Below are positions 38,288 to 46,986 of a stretch of 64,000 bases of DNA, piece after piece. The stretch covers positions 62,001-126,000 of the forward strand of contig JAFUCD010000029.1 in the NCBI GenBank assembly GCA_017459865.1. The letters are read 5' to 3'. Source of the stretch: Oscillospiraceae bacterium. GTDB taxonomy: Bacteria; Bacillota_A; Clostridia; Oscillospirales; Oscillospiraceae. The position numbers and the translations under genes were made by a program. A model generated the notes under the pieces. The model searched no databases, had not been told where the DNA came from, and saw only the letters and a list, made by a program, of their open reading frames with translations. How positions within the stretch are numbered: position 1 is the first letter of the stretch; each line of letters starts with the position of its first letter.

Positions 38288-39976
38288 TTGAGATCCGACA
38301 AACATAAATTAGCTTACACCTATATCCGACTCTCCTCCGAGGACACGAACGAGGGCGAGTCCGCAAGTATCAGCAATCAGCGCAATATCATCCAGAGCTA
38401 CTGTGAACGCGAGGGCATCACGATCCTGCATGAATATGTAGACGATGGGTGGAGCGGCTCCAACTTCGAGCGCCCCGGGTTTCAGCAAATGATCAGGGAT
38501 CTGGAACGCGGGAACGCGAACATGGTCATCACGAAAGACCTATCCCGTCTCGGGCGCGATATGGCGGAATCCAGCTACTACGCCGAGACCTACTTCCCGG
38601 AACGCGGGATCGAGTATGTGACCGTGACGGATCCCTTCGATCCGAACGGGACGCTCAACCCCGTCATCTTCGCGATCAATGAGATCTATCTGCGTGACGG
38701 GTCGAAGAAGGTCAAGACGGTGCTCAAGGACAAGCGGGAGCGCGGCGAATACTGCGCCTGTCCCCCCTACGGCTACTGCAAGGACCCGGACGATCACACG
38801 CGGCTCATCCCGGATGAGCAGACAGCGCCGGTCGTACAGCGCATCTTCCGCCAGGCCGCTGCCGGAGACTCCTCCCGCACGATTGCGATGGAGCTGACGC
38901 GCGACGGCATCCTTCCCCCGCTGAAATATCGCGTACTCTACCGAGACAACTTCAGCGCCGAGGGCGCGGCACGGAGCGCGGACGCGTGGAACTACACCAC
39001 GGTCAAGCGCATCCTGAAAAACGAGGTCTATCTCGGACACACCATCCTCGGCAAGACGCGCAAGGCCAGCATCAAGTCCAAGGTCAAGCGCAAGGTCCCG
39101 CGCGAGGAGTGGGCCGTCACGAAGAACACGCACGAGGCGCTGATCGACGAAGCCACCTTTCTCGCGGCGCAACGGAACATGGGCCGCGGAAGACGTCTGC
39201 ATGAGGCCAACACGCCGGTTCGCAAAAGCATCTTCGGCGGTGTCGCCTACTGCGCGCTGTGCGGACACGCACTCTGTTCCTGCGGGACGGTGTACAAGGG
39301 TGAACGGGAGAAATACTGGTATCTCTCCTGCACCCACCAGCGCGGCGATCTGCAGGATCCCTGCTCCGGCGTCCGCATCCGGTATGCCGACCTCTGCGAG
39401 GTCGTGCGGCAGGAGCTGAACGAGCTCATCGCCATGACGGACGAGGAGATCGACCGACTTGTGGAAAGCGTCGTCGCGGAGGAAAACGCCGAGCACACGA
39501 TGAAGGCGCGAAAGCTGCGGCTGGACAAAATCGCCGCTCGGCTCTCGCAGATCGACTCCATCATCCGAAAGCTCTATCAGGACAACGCTGCGGGTTCCCT
39601 CTCCGACGACCGGTTGAGGACCATGGTCATGGACCTCGAGCTGGAGTCGCGAAGGCTGAAGCAGGAGCGGAGCGAGCTCGACATACCCGACCCCGGTCTG
39701 GAGCGCGAGCGCGCCTACCGCCGCTTCTTCGCCCTTGCGCAGGCGTACTCCTATATCGAGGAACTCGACTGGGAGACCGTGCACACCTTCATCGACCGGA
39801 TCGAGGTCGGGCCGAAGATCCTCCCGGAAGGCGTCAAAGCCATCACGCACGACAGCCAGTCCTACACGCAGGAGATCCACATCTACTACAGATTCATCGG
39901 CGACATGACAGACGCGCCCGGTGCGCTCCGGCTGCTCCCGCCGCTCGAAACGGACGCCATCGAAAGCCCTGTTTGA
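38288..39976 (+). CDS. Large serine recombinase (site-specific integrase)
   Basis: A 562-residue large serine recombinase with a TTG start nine bases after AAGGAGG. The resolvase domain spans residues 8-150; the catalytic serine lies in YIRLSSED and the partner motif is DLSRLGRDM. The recombinase domain follows (PPYGYCKDPDDHTRLIPDEQ). The zinc ribbon is seen as CALCGHALCSCG and a second cysteine pair, then a coiled coil (about residues 395-470). It inserts or excises an element at att sites. A truncated SASP gene lies 120 bases downstream, a possible target. Confidence 0.95.
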   Translation: MRSDKHKLAYTYIRLSSEDTNEGESASISNQRNIIQSYCEREGITILHEYVDDGWSGSNFERPGFQQMIRDLERGNANMVITKDLSRLGRDMAESSYYAETYFPERGIEYVTVTDPFDPNGTLNPVIFAINEIYLRDGSKKVKTVLKDKRERGEYCACPPYGYCKDPDDHTRLIPDEQTAPVVQRIFRQAAAGDSSRTIAMELTRDGILPPLKYRVLYRDNFSAEGAARSADAWNYTTVKRILKNEVYLGHTILGKTRKASIKSKVKRKVPREEWAVTKNTHEALIDEATFLAAQRNMGRGRRLHEANTPVRKSIFGGVAYCALCGHALCSCGTVYKGEREKYWYLSCTHQRGDLQDPCSGVRIRYADLCEVVRQELNELIAMTDEEIDRLVESVVAEENAEHTMKARKLRLDKIAARLSQIDSIIRKLYQDNAAGSLSDDRLRTMVMDLELESRRLKQERSELDIPDPGLERERAYRRFFALAQAYSYIEELDWETVHTFIDRIEVGPKILPEGVKAITHDSQSYTQEIHIYYRFIGDMTDAPGALRLLPPLETDAIESPV

Positions 39977-40043
39977 TCAGAGCCATGACAAGCGCTGCTT
40001 CATGTTGACACCAACCCTACATCAAACAGCGGTTTTGAAAAGT

Positions 40044-40058
40044 CGTTGAATTTCAACG
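40044..40058. repeat. Short palindrome between the recombinase and SASP fragment
   Basis: CGTTGAA-T-TTCAACG is a perfect 7-1-7 dyad about 40 bases before the point where SASP homology begins. It could belong to an att site. Confidence 0.35.
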
Positions 40059-40097
40059 GTTTTTGAAAATCTGCTTGATGTTGCGGGTACACCGGCC

Positions 40098-40217
40098 GAG
40101 GTTGGCGTCAACCTGAAGCAGGGTTACAACGGTGATCTGACCTCTCGTCAGGCCGGCAGCGTCGGCGGTCAGATGGTCAAGAAGATGATCCAGGCTTACG
40201 AGAACGGCATGCAGTAA
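40098..40217 (+). pseudogene. 3' fragment of an alpha/beta-type small acid-soluble spore protein gene
   Basis: The 39 codons before TAA read EVGVNLKQGYNGDLTSRQAG, then SVGGQMVKKMIQAYENGMQ. This is the conserved C-terminal half of alpha/beta SASPs, which coat spore DNA. The usual N-terminal half (a start, then a Lys/Glu-rich helix before the E-x-G motif) is missing. The upstream in-frame codons (FENLLDVAGTPA) are unlike SASPs, and a stop codon lies a few codons before them. The break sits just downstream of the serine recombinase. A good terminator follows (40239-40267). Confidence 0.8.
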
Positions 40218-40238
40218 TCTGCTCTGCCGAAACGAAAA

Positions 40239-40267
40239 ACGGGAGCGACCAACGCTCCCGTTTTTTG
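40239..40267 (+). terminator. SASP terminator
   Basis: A 9-bp stem ACGGGAGCG / CGCTCCCGT with a 5-base loop and six T. Confidence 0.8.
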
Positions 40268-40678
40268 TCATATAAGATTTCGAACGACTCCGAACGCCAA
40301 CAGAACAACGATCGAAAACCCCGACACGACGTCTGTCACAGTCGATCGCGAAACGCCGCGGTGAATGTAGAGCCAGATCTGCCGCAGCGCTGTGAACGCC
40401 AAAAGCGGCAGCAGACACAGGATCGCAGCGTTCGCCGCAAAGGCGCCGCGCAGATCCAAATGCAGCAGAGACATGCACATGTGCGTCACACCGCAGCCGG
40501 GACACCGAAGTCCCGTGACCAGACGGAACGGACACGGAATGCCCCAGCCTGTAAGCTGGACAAAGCCGGCATACAGCGCCCCGACAACTGCGATCGCAAG
40601 CGCATGCTGAAGGACCTGTTTCCGACGGCGTGCGACCTCGGGATCCCCATGGGTGATTTCTGTTCGCGCAATGTTCAT
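40268..40678 (-). CDS. DUF2752 membrane protein
   Basis: A 136-residue protein with three hydrophobic helices. The DUF2752 signature CPFRLVTGLRCPGCGVTHMCMSL sits after the first helix and holds three conserved cysteines. It lies 22 bases after the DUF4234 gene on the same strand; the two types often occur together in Clostridia. There is no clear ribosome site, so expression may depend on the upstream gene. The molecular role of DUF2752 is not established. Confidence 0.85.
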   Translation of the reverse strand: MNIARTEITHGDPEVARRRKQVLQHALAIAVVGALYAGFVQLTGWGIPCPFRLVTGLRCPGCGVTHMCMSLLHLDLRGAFAANAAILCLLPLLAFTALRQIWLYIHRGVSRSTVTDVVSGFSIVVLLAFGVVRNLI

Positions 40679-40700
40679 AGCAGAGCGGTCTTAATGCTGA

Positions 40701-41342
40701 TCAGGCAGCAGGCGCACCATGGAACGCGGCGATCTTGTTCAGCTCGCTCTGGATCAGTCCGTACGCAACGATACCGAGACCAAAGAAAGACAGCAGCAGA
40801 TACATCACGCCGGAATTGCTGTCGACCGGAAGCCCGCGATTGCCCTTGGCGACATTGATCTGCTCGCCGGCTTTGTACATCCAGATCAGCGCGTAGATGC
40901 CGCAGGTGACGAGCCCGAGCAGGAACACCGTACCGCCGCTCTTCGCGGTCGGATCGCCAGCAGCCTCGTTCAGGTCGTTGACCATATTGATGAACCAAAC
41001 GATCGCGTAAATGCCGCAGGTCACGATCGACAGCAGGATGCAGATCGCGATATTTCTCTGCGGGAAGCTGACCGGAGCCGCGCCGCCGCGCGTCGGCATA
41101 CCGCCGGGAACACCGTATCCGGGCGCAGCGCCGTAATTGGGCGCAGCACCATAGTTGGGCGCAGCACCATAGTTGGGCGCAGCACCGTAATTCGGGGCAG
41201 CGTCGTAGTTATAGGTCGAGCCGACATTCGGCGCGCCCTCCAGAGGCACATCCGAGACCGGAGCTGAAACTTGTGCGCCGCAGGACGCGCAGAACTTCTG
41301 TCCGTCCTTCATCGGAGCGCCGCAGCTTTGACAATAGTTCAT
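40701..41342 (-). CDS. Zinc-ribbon DUF4234 membrane protein with NYGAAP repeats
   Basis: A 213-residue protein. Residues 1-24 form a zinc ribbon (YCQSCGAPMKDGQKFCASCG). Residues 44-74 are a low-complexity NYGAAP repeat. Two to three membrane helices of the DUF4234 domain follow (ILLSIVTCGIYAIVWFINMVNDLNE). The repeat is encoded by near-identical 18-base DNA units at about 41121-41206, so it may vary in length between strains. The domain order is common in Firmicutes, but the function is unknown. Confidence 0.88.
   Translation of the reverse strand: MNYCQSCGAPMKDGQKFCASCGAQVSAPVSDVPLEGAPNVGSTYNYDAAPNYGAAPNYGAAPNYGAAPNYGAAPGYGVPGGMPTRGGAAPVSFPQRNIAICILLSIVTCGIYAIVWFINMVNDLNEAAGDPTAKSGGTVFLLGLVTCGIYALIWMYKAGEQINVAKGNRGLPVDSNSGVMYLLLSFFGLGIVAYGLIQSELNKIAAFHGAPAA
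41121..41206 (-). repeat. Tandem 18-bp repeat coding for NYGAAP
   Basis: About four to five in-frame copies of a unit containing GCAGCACCATAGTTGGGC (plus strand), with a few third-position changes. Confidence 0.8.
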
Positions 41343-41405
41343 TGGATTCCTTCCTTCCTCTGTATTGATTCACAAATACTAATTTAACACAATACCGCAA
41401 AAAAA

Positions 41406-42569
41406 TCAACATGATTGTAGAAACCGGTCAAAAAATGTTTCCAGCATGCTGCGATCCGCTTTGCATGAGCCCTGGATCATGGTGGGCTTCCCGCCTCCGC
41501 GTCCGCCCAAAGCGTCATTTATGGTCTTTGCATAAGTCCTGAGATCGACGGTTTTGCTGCCGATGATATACCGATAACCGTCGGAATCGTTTCCGGAAAA
41601 GGCGGCGCACACGCCTGACGCCCGCTCCATGCCGACATTCACAAGCGCGCGCATCGCATCCGGATCATCAAATTCATCCACGATCAGAAGATTGACGCCC
41701 GCCGCGGGAAGCGCCTTGATCCTGAGCTCGTTCAGCTTCGCCTCTCTCCCTGCCAGCGCGAGCTCCAGCGCATCGCGCTCGTCAAAGAGCCGATCCACCG
41801 CCGGGACGAGCTGATCCTTCGGCACATTCAGACGTCTGGAGAGCTCGGCAGCCTCTTCAAACAGCAGCTGATACTGCCGCAGCGCATCCGAGCCGCATAG
41901 GATCGTCAGCCGCACGCCGCCGCGGTGCCGCATGCTGTCGACGATCTTGATCGCGCCGATCTCGCCGGTCCGGGAGACGTGCGGCGCGCAGCAGGCGCAG
42001 ACGTCATAGCCCTCGACGGTGACGATCCGCACGTTCTCCGTCAGCTCCAGCTTGCTGCGGTATTCCATCGTCCGAAGGACGTCCTCTGGCGGATATTCCG
42101 CTGTGATCGGAACGTTTTTCCAGACCGCCTCGTTGGCGAGCCGCTCAAGCTCAGAAAGCTGCTCCGGTGAGAGCTCGCCGTCATAGTCCATCGTGACGGT
42201 CTCGTCCCCGAGATGGAAGCCGACGTTCCGATACCCATAGAGCTTATGCACCAGACCGGAAATGATATGCTCGCCGCTGTGCTCCTGCATCCGGCGAAAG
42301 CGCTGCTCAAAGTCCAGCCTTCCGTGCACGACGCTGCCCGGCGCGAGCGGTCCATCGGTAAAATGCATGATTTGCCCGTCAGCTTCCTGCACATCCTCCA
42401 CCCGGACATCCTGCAGAAAACCGGTATCCGCGCCCTGTCCCCCGCCCTCGGGGAAAAAGGCAGTCTGATCCAGCACGACGCGGTATCGTTCTCCGTCCGG
42501 TTCACAGGTCAGCACAACGGCGTCAAACGCTGCCAGATGGCTGTCTTCGTCATACAATTTTCGCGTCAT
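41406..42569 (-). CDS. AlaX-type alanyl-tRNA editing protein with DHHA1 domain
   Basis: A 387-residue stand-alone editing protein. The N-terminal beta-barrel (TAFFPEGGGQGADTG) precedes the zinc site HSGEHI and CACCAPHV, which binds and hydrolyses mischarged Ser- or Gly-tRNA(Ala). A coiled coil (about residues 240-280) and a DHHA1 domain ending GGRGGGKPTMIQGS follow, as in AlaX-L and AlaRS. The ATG at 42569 has GAGG about eight bases upstream; the 18-codon extension is not used. It guards translation accuracy in the cytosol. Confidence 0.92.
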   Translation of the reverse strand: MTRKLYDEDSHLAAFDAVVLTCEPDGERYRVVLDQTAFFPEGGGQGADTGFLQDVRVEDVQEADGQIMHFTDGPLAPGSVVHGRLDFEQRFRRMQEHSGEHIISGLVHKLYGYRNVGFHLGDETVTMDYDGELSPEQLSELERLANEAVWKNVPITAEYPPEDVLRTMEYRSKLELTENVRIVTVEGYDVCACCAPHVSRTGEIGAIKIVDSMRHRGGVRLTILCGSDALRQYQLLFEEAAELSRRLNVPKDQLVPAVDRLFDERDALELALAGREAKLNELRIKALPAAGVNLLIVDEFDDPDAMRALVNVGMERASGVCAAFSGNDSDGYRYIIGSKTVDLRTYAKTINDALGGRGGGKPTMIQGSCKADRSMLETFFDRFLQSC

Positions 42570-42665
42570 AAACAAAACCTCGCAGTTGTTGGTCGCTGTT
42601 ACAAATTCGTACAATATCCACAATCATTTTCCTCATACTATCAAAAAAGACGGCAGAATACAAGC

Positions 42666-42694
42666 TTGACTTCCCTATTCCATATTGTTATAGT
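42666..42694 (+). promoter_or_regulatory. Promoter of the ECF S-component gene
   Basis: TTGACT (42666-42671), 17 bases, TATAGT (42689-42694). It lies 25 bases before the first start codon. No riboswitch fold is evident in the short leader. Confidence 0.65.
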
Positions 42695-42718
42695 GGGTTC
42701 GCAAATGCAGGAAAGGTT

Positions 42719-43261
42719 GTGATCTGCATGCACCGAAAAGAAAAGCTCCTGGTCTATCTCGCCCTCCTGACAGCGCTTTGTACGGTCGCGACGATGGCGA
42801 TCCCGATCCCGACGCCGACCGGCGGTTATCTGAACGCTGGCGACATCGTCGTGGTGCTTTCCGCGCTGCTCGCGGGTCCGATCTACGGCGGTATCACAGC
42901 CGCGCTCGGCTCCGCGATGGCGGATCTCTTTGCCGGATATGCGATCTACGCGCCGGGCACCCTGCTTGCAAAGGGGCTATCAGCCATGCTGATCGGCTTG
43001 ATCTTTCGGTCGGTCCGCAGAAAAAACGCATTCACCGCAACAGTCGCCGCGGTCAGCGGAGAGCTGGTGATGGCGCTCGTGTACTTCGGGTATGAGGCGC
43101 TGTTGCTCGGCTTCGGTCTCGGCGCCGCGGTCGAGATCCCCGGCAACCTGCTGCAGGGGGCGGCAGGCGTCGTCGGAGGAACGCTGCTGTATCACGCGCT
43201 GATCCGCATCCCCGAGATACGCGAATTCACGGAGCTCGCCGCGCAGAAAAAACAGAAGTAG
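42719..43261 (+). CDS. ECF transporter substrate-binding (S) component
   Basis: A 180-residue membrane protein with five to six helices. The motif IPIPTPTGGYLNAGDIVVVLSALLAGP in outline is typical of vitamin-type S components (HmpT/PdxU2 or DUF1393-like group). The EcfA/A'/T energising module is not nearby, so this is a group II S component that shares a module coded elsewhere. A GTG at 42719, six bases after AGGA, and an ATG at 42728 are both possible starts. The vitamin cannot be assigned from the sequence. Confidence 0.85.
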   Translation: MICMHRKEKLLVYLALLTALCTVATMAIPIPTPTGGYLNAGDIVVVLSALLAGPIYGGITAALGSAMADLFAGYAIYAPGTLLAKGLSAMLIGLIFRSVRRKNAFTATVAAVSGELVMALVYFGYEALLLGFGLGAAVEIPGNLLQGAAGVVGGTLLYHALIRIPEIREFTELAAQKKQK

Positions 43262-43262
43262 A

Positions 43263-43299
43263 AAAAGCGAGACCACGCTTTCAGCACGGTCTCGCTTTT
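43263..43299. terminator. Bidirectional terminator between the S component and serA
   Basis: A 12-bp stem AAAAGCGAGACC / GGTCTCGCTTTT with a 13-base loop. It serves both convergent genes. Confidence 0.8.
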
Positions 43300-43311
43300 G
43301 CATGTCCGGGA

Positions 43312-44484
43312 TCAGACGACACGGACGCGAATGACCTCCGGGATCGCCTGCAGGCGGGTGATCTGGTCGGAGGTGAGCTGCCCGCTCAGATCGATCAGCG
43401 CATAAGCATAAGCGCCGTACGCCTTGTTGATCATATTATCGACGTTCAGGCCCGTCGAGCAGGCGATGTCGAGGAAACGATTGAGCATCTTGGGCTTGTT
43501 TTCATGCAGGATGCACAGGCGGCAGACGCCGGCACGCTCGAGCGTCGCATCCGGGAAATTCACGGAGTTTTTGATATTGCCGTTCACGAGATAGTCATAG
43601 AGCTCGTGCGCCGCCATCACGGAGGATTTTTCCTCGCTCTCGGGCGTGCAGGCGCCGAGATGCGGCATGCAGATCACGTTTTCCACGCCGATGAGCTGCT
43701 TGTTCGGAAAATCGGTCACATACTTGCCGACCTTGCCGGACGCCAGCGCATCGAGCATCGCGTCGTCATCCACGATCTCCGCGCGGGACTCGTTGATGAT
43801 GCGCACGCCCTGCTTCATTTTGGAAAACGCGGATTTGCCGAGCATCTTCTTCGTAGAATCGGTGAAGGGAACGTTCACGCTGATGTAGTCGGATTTATAG
43901 TAGATCTCATCCACATCGACCGCGTGCTTGACGCTGCGGGACAGACGCCACGCGGCATCCACGGAGAGATACGGATCGAAGCCGATGACGTTCATGCCGA
44001 GCTTGACGGCGATATTTGCGATCAGAGATCCTACCGCACCGAGCCCGATCACGCCGAGGGTCTTGCCCGTCAGCTCAGGGCCGGAGAACGCGGCCTTCCC
44101 CTGCTCGACGAGCGCGGGGATCTTGTCGCCCTCGGGCTTGAGGCTCTTGACCCAGTCGATGCTGCCCAGCACGTTGCGCGACGACATGACGAGCGAGCAC
44201 AAGATGAGTTCCTTGACCGCCTCGGCATTCGCGCCGGGTGAATTGAAGACGACGATGCCCTGCTCGCAGCACTTTTCAAGCGGGATGTTGTTCGTCCCGG
44301 CACCGGAGCGTCCGATCGCGACGAGAGACTCGCCGAATTCATAATGGTGCAGGTCCGCGCTGCGCAGCAGGATCGCGTGCGGATCCTCCACGTCCTCGCT
44401 GACCGTGCAGCCCTGCTCGCGCAGCAGATCGATGCCGCGCACGGCGATATGGTTCATCGTCTGAATGCGAAATTTCTCAGCCAT
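43312..44484 (-). CDS. serA: D-3-phosphoglycerate dehydrogenase
   Basis: A 390-residue 2-hydroxyacid dehydrogenase. The NAD motif is LGVIGLGAVGSLIAN, the catalytic Arg is in INESRAEIV, the Glu is in the following segment, and the His is in ICMPHLGACTPESEE. A short ACT domain closes the protein (CILHENKPKMLNRFLDI). This is the compact clostridial form. It performs the first step of serine synthesis. Its start overlaps the end of serC by eight bases, so the two are co-transcribed. Confidence 0.95.
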   Translation of the reverse strand: MAEKFRIQTMNHIAVRGIDLLREQGCTVSEDVEDPHAILLRSADLHHYEFGESLVAIGRSGAGTNNIPLEKCCEQGIVVFNSPGANAEAVKELILCSLVMSSRNVLGSIDWVKSLKPEGDKIPALVEQGKAAFSGPELTGKTLGVIGLGAVGSLIANIAVKLGMNVIGFDPYLSVDAAWRLSRSVKHAVDVDEIYYKSDYISVNVPFTDSTKKMLGKSAFSKMKQGVRIINESRAEIVDDDAMLDALASGKVGKYVTDFPNKQLIGVENVICMPHLGACTPESEEKSSVMAAHELYDYLVNGNIKNSVNFPDATLERAGVCRLCILHENKPKMLNRFLDIACSTGLNVDNMINKAYGAYAYALIDLSGQLTSDQITRLQAIPEVIRVRVV

Positions 44485-45565
44485 GATATTCTACCTCGAA
44501 TCGTTTCATGTAATTGAGCAGCGCGTCCACGCCCTCCATCGGCATGGCGTTATAGATCGACGCGCGCATGCCGCCGGTGACGCGGTGGCCCTTCAGGTTC
44601 AGCAGTCCCTGCTCCGCGGCGCCCTTGACGAAGGCGGCGTCCGCAGCCTCGTCTCCGGTGCGGAACGTCACGTTCATATCGGAACGCGAGCCGGGCGCGG
44701 CGTTTGCGTGGAACAGGCGACTGTTGTCCAGATGATCATAGAGCTTTTTCGCGCGGGCGGATTTGAGTTGCTCCATCCCGGCGACGCCGCCCTGCTCGGC
44801 CAGCCAGTCCAGCACGAGCCCGAGCATATAGATACACCAGCACGGCGGGGTGTTGAACATGGAATCCTTTTCGATCATGCGCTGATAGCTCAGCATGAGC
44901 GGCGTATCGGCGCGCTCATGTCCGGCAAGACGTTTGTCCACGATCACAACGGTGAGTCCGGCGGGCGCCATGTTTTTCTGCGCGCCGGCATAGATCAGAC
45001 CATAGTCGGAGACGTTGATCGGACGGGAAAGAATATCGGAGGACATGTCGCACACGAGCGGCGCGGACGTCTTCGGGACATACTGCCATTCGGTGCCGTA
45101 GATCGTATTGTTCGCACAATAGTGGAAATACGCTGCGCCATCGGTGAAGCGCAGCTCCTCCTGTGTCGGGATCCGGGTATGATGCACGTCCGAGGTATCC
45201 GCCGCAAATGCGATACTGCCGTACTTTTTTGCCTCCTTCGCGGCGTTGGCGGAAAAATGCCCCGTGACCGCGTAATCGGCGCAGCCGACTTCGGGCAGCA
45301 GGTTCAGCGGGATCATGGAAAACTGCGTGGACGCGCCGCCCTGCAAAAACAGCACCGCGTGCGTATCCGGCACATCCAGCGCGCGGATCAGCTTCTCCTT
45401 CGTCTGATCAAAGATCGCAGCATACTGCTTGCTGCGGTGGCTCATCTCCATCACGGACATGCCGGAGCCGCCGTGGTTCATAAGCTCCTGCTGCGCGCGG
45501 CGCAGGACCGATTCCGCCATGACCGAGGGTCCGGCGGAGAAATTATAGACTTCGTTTCTGTTCAT
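44477..45565 (-). CDS. serC: Phosphoserine aminotransferase
   Basis: A 362-residue class V aminotransferase. It opens VYNFSAGPSVMAESVL, a SerC signature. The PLP lysine is in YAGAQKNMAPAG, and RADTPLMLSYQRM contacts phosphate. It makes phosphoserine from phosphohydroxypyruvate and glutamate. GGAGG lies eight bases before the ATG. The promoter (45638-45666) lies inside the 3' end of mtaB. No T-box structure is seen in the 70-base leader. serB is not in the window. Confidence 0.95.
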   Translation of the reverse strand: MNRNEVYNFSAGPSVMAESVLRRAQQELMNHGGSGMSVMEMSHRSKQYAAIFDQTKEKLIRALDVPDTHAVLFLQGGASTQFSMIPLNLLPEVGCADYAVTGHFSANAAKEAKKYGSIAFAADTSDVHHTRIPTQEELRFTDGAAYFHYCANNTIYGTEWQYVPKTSAPLVCDMSSDILSRPINVSDYGLIYAGAQKNMAPAGLTVVIVDKRLAGHERADTPLMLSYQRMIEKDSMFNTPPCWCIYMLGLVLDWLAEQGGVAGMEQLKSARAKKLYDHLDNSRLFHANAAPGSRSDMNVTFRTGDEAADAAFVKGAAEQGLLNLKGHRVTGGMRASIYNAMPMEGVDALLNYMKRFEVEYHG

Positions 45566-45637
45566 GGATCAGACCTCCGGGCTTTCTGCGCCGCGCAAAT
45601 ACTGCAGCACAGGAAAGCGATAAACCAACACGCCAGA

Positions 45638-45666
45638 ATCTTAACACTATTTTGAGGTTTCGTCAA
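45638..45666 (-). promoter_or_regulatory. serC-serA promoter
   Basis: On the minus strand, TTGACG (45661-45666), 17 bases, TAAGAT (45638-45643). The -35 overlaps the stop region of the upstream mtaB gene. Confidence 0.6.
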
Positions 45667-46949
45667 ACGATAATCCCAACAAGCGTTTCCCCGTCAACCG
45701 TCGTAATTTGGACATTTCGCACAACACTGTGAAGCGCCTCTCCCGTCGTCGCGACCATGCAGTAATTTTCGGCGTGTCCCGTCCATACCCCGCCGCGCTC
45801 GGTCTCGAACTGCACGGAGAGCACACGCCCGACCTGCGCGCGCAGATAGACCTGACGCGTCTCATCGGCAACGGTCTGCGCCTCGTGCGCGCGGGCGTTT
45901 TTGACAGCGTGGGAAAGCTGCTCCGGCATCGCGTCCGCCTTGGTCCCCGGGCGGCGGGAATATGGAAAGACATGTACCTGTGAAAAGCCGATCTCCCGCA
46001 GGAACGCGAGCGTCTCGGCGTGATCCGCCTCGGTCTCGCCGGGAAAACCCGTGATGAGATCCGCCGTGAGCGCGCAGCCCGGGAACGCGCGGCGCAGGCG
46101 CGCACAGACCTCCCGGAAGAACGCCGTGTCATACTTTCGATTCATGCGCTGCAGCGTGCGGTCACAGCCGCTCTGCAGCGAGAGATGAAAGTGGTCGCAT
46201 ACCGCGCCGCACGCGGCGATGCGTCGGCAGAAATCCTCCGTCACAACAGTCGGCTCCAGAGAGCCGAGCCGCAGCCGCAGCTCCGGTCCGCCCGCGTGCG
46301 CGGCGAGGACCGCGTCGGCGAGGTCCGGTTTTTCGGGCAGGTCCACACCATAGGACGCGATCTCGATGCCTGTGAGGACGAGCTCTCGAAAGCCCTCCTG
46401 CGCAAGCTTTGCCGCCTCAGTCGTGATCGCATCGAGCGGCAGGCTGCGCAGTCTGCCGCGCGTATATGGAATGACGCAATACGTGCAGAAGTTCAGGCAG
46501 CCGTCCTGGATCTTCAGCATGGCGCGGGTCCTGCCGTCCACGGCGCCGGAGGGCAGCGGCTCGAAGGATCGCCGATGAAACGGATCGTCGATGAAGGTCT
46601 TCCGGTCACGCTCCCGCAGCGCGGCGACGATATCCTCGACAAAGGCGTGCTTGTCGCCGCTGCCATGAATGACGTCCGCACCGAGTGCGGCGGCATCCTC
46701 CGGCGAGAGCTGCGACCAGCAGCCGCACACCGCCGTGACGGCGTCGGGATACTTCTGCTGCAGTCTGCGGATCGTCTGGCGGGATTTGCGTCCGCCCTCC
46801 GCCGTGACGGCGCAGGTATTCACGATCACGACGTCCGCCGCACCGCCCGGTTCGGCGGGCTCCAGGCCGCGCTCTCTGAGCAGGGATTCCACAGCCTGCG
46901 CTTCATACTGGTTGACCTTGCAGCCCAGGGCGGTTATAATGTAACGCAT
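45663..46949 (-). CDS. mtaB: tRNA ct6A/t6A37 methylthiotransferase MtaB
   Basis: A 428-residue radical SAM methylthiotransferase. The N-terminal UPF0004 domain has three cluster cysteines (ALGCKVNQYEA, VNTCAVTAEGG, AVCGCWSQL). The radical SAM motif is CLNFCTYCVIPYTRGR. A TRAM domain is at the C-terminus. The length and the LGCKVNQYE start identify MtaB (YqeV) rather than MiaB or RimO. It adds a methylthio group to t6A37 of tRNA that reads ANN codons. GGAG precedes the ATG. It diverges from the cysteine desulfurase gene with only 37 bases between. Confidence 0.93.
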   Translation of the reverse strand: MRYIITALGCKVNQYEAQAVESLLRERGLEPAEPGGAADVVIVNTCAVTAEGGRKSRQTIRRLQQKYPDAVTAVCGCWSQLSPEDAAALGADVIHGSGDKHAFVEDIVAALRERDRKTFIDDPFHRRSFEPLPSGAVDGRTRAMLKIQDGCLNFCTYCVIPYTRGRLRSLPLDAITTEAAKLAQEGFRELVLTGIEIASYGVDLPEKPDLADAVLAAHAGGPELRLRLGSLEPTVVTEDFCRRIAACGAVCDHFHLSLQSGCDRTLQRMNRKYDTAFFREVCARLRRAFPGCALTADLITGFPGETEADHAETLAFLREIGFSQVHVFPYSRRPGTKADAMPEQLSHAVKNARAHEAQTVADETRQVYLRAQVGRVLSVQFETERGGVWTGHAENYCMVATTGEALHSVVRNVQITTVDGETLVGIIV

Positions 46950-46986
46950 GAAAACAACTCCAGTTACAGGATAGAAGGGGATCGAA

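Noticed and set aside
41121..41206. Tandem repeats as a CRISPR or regulatory array
   Set aside because: The 18-bp unit is in frame and codes for NYGAAP inside a DUF4234 protein.
45566..45640. T-box leader before serC
   Set aside because: The leader is only about 70 bases and lacks T-box and specifier hairpin features.
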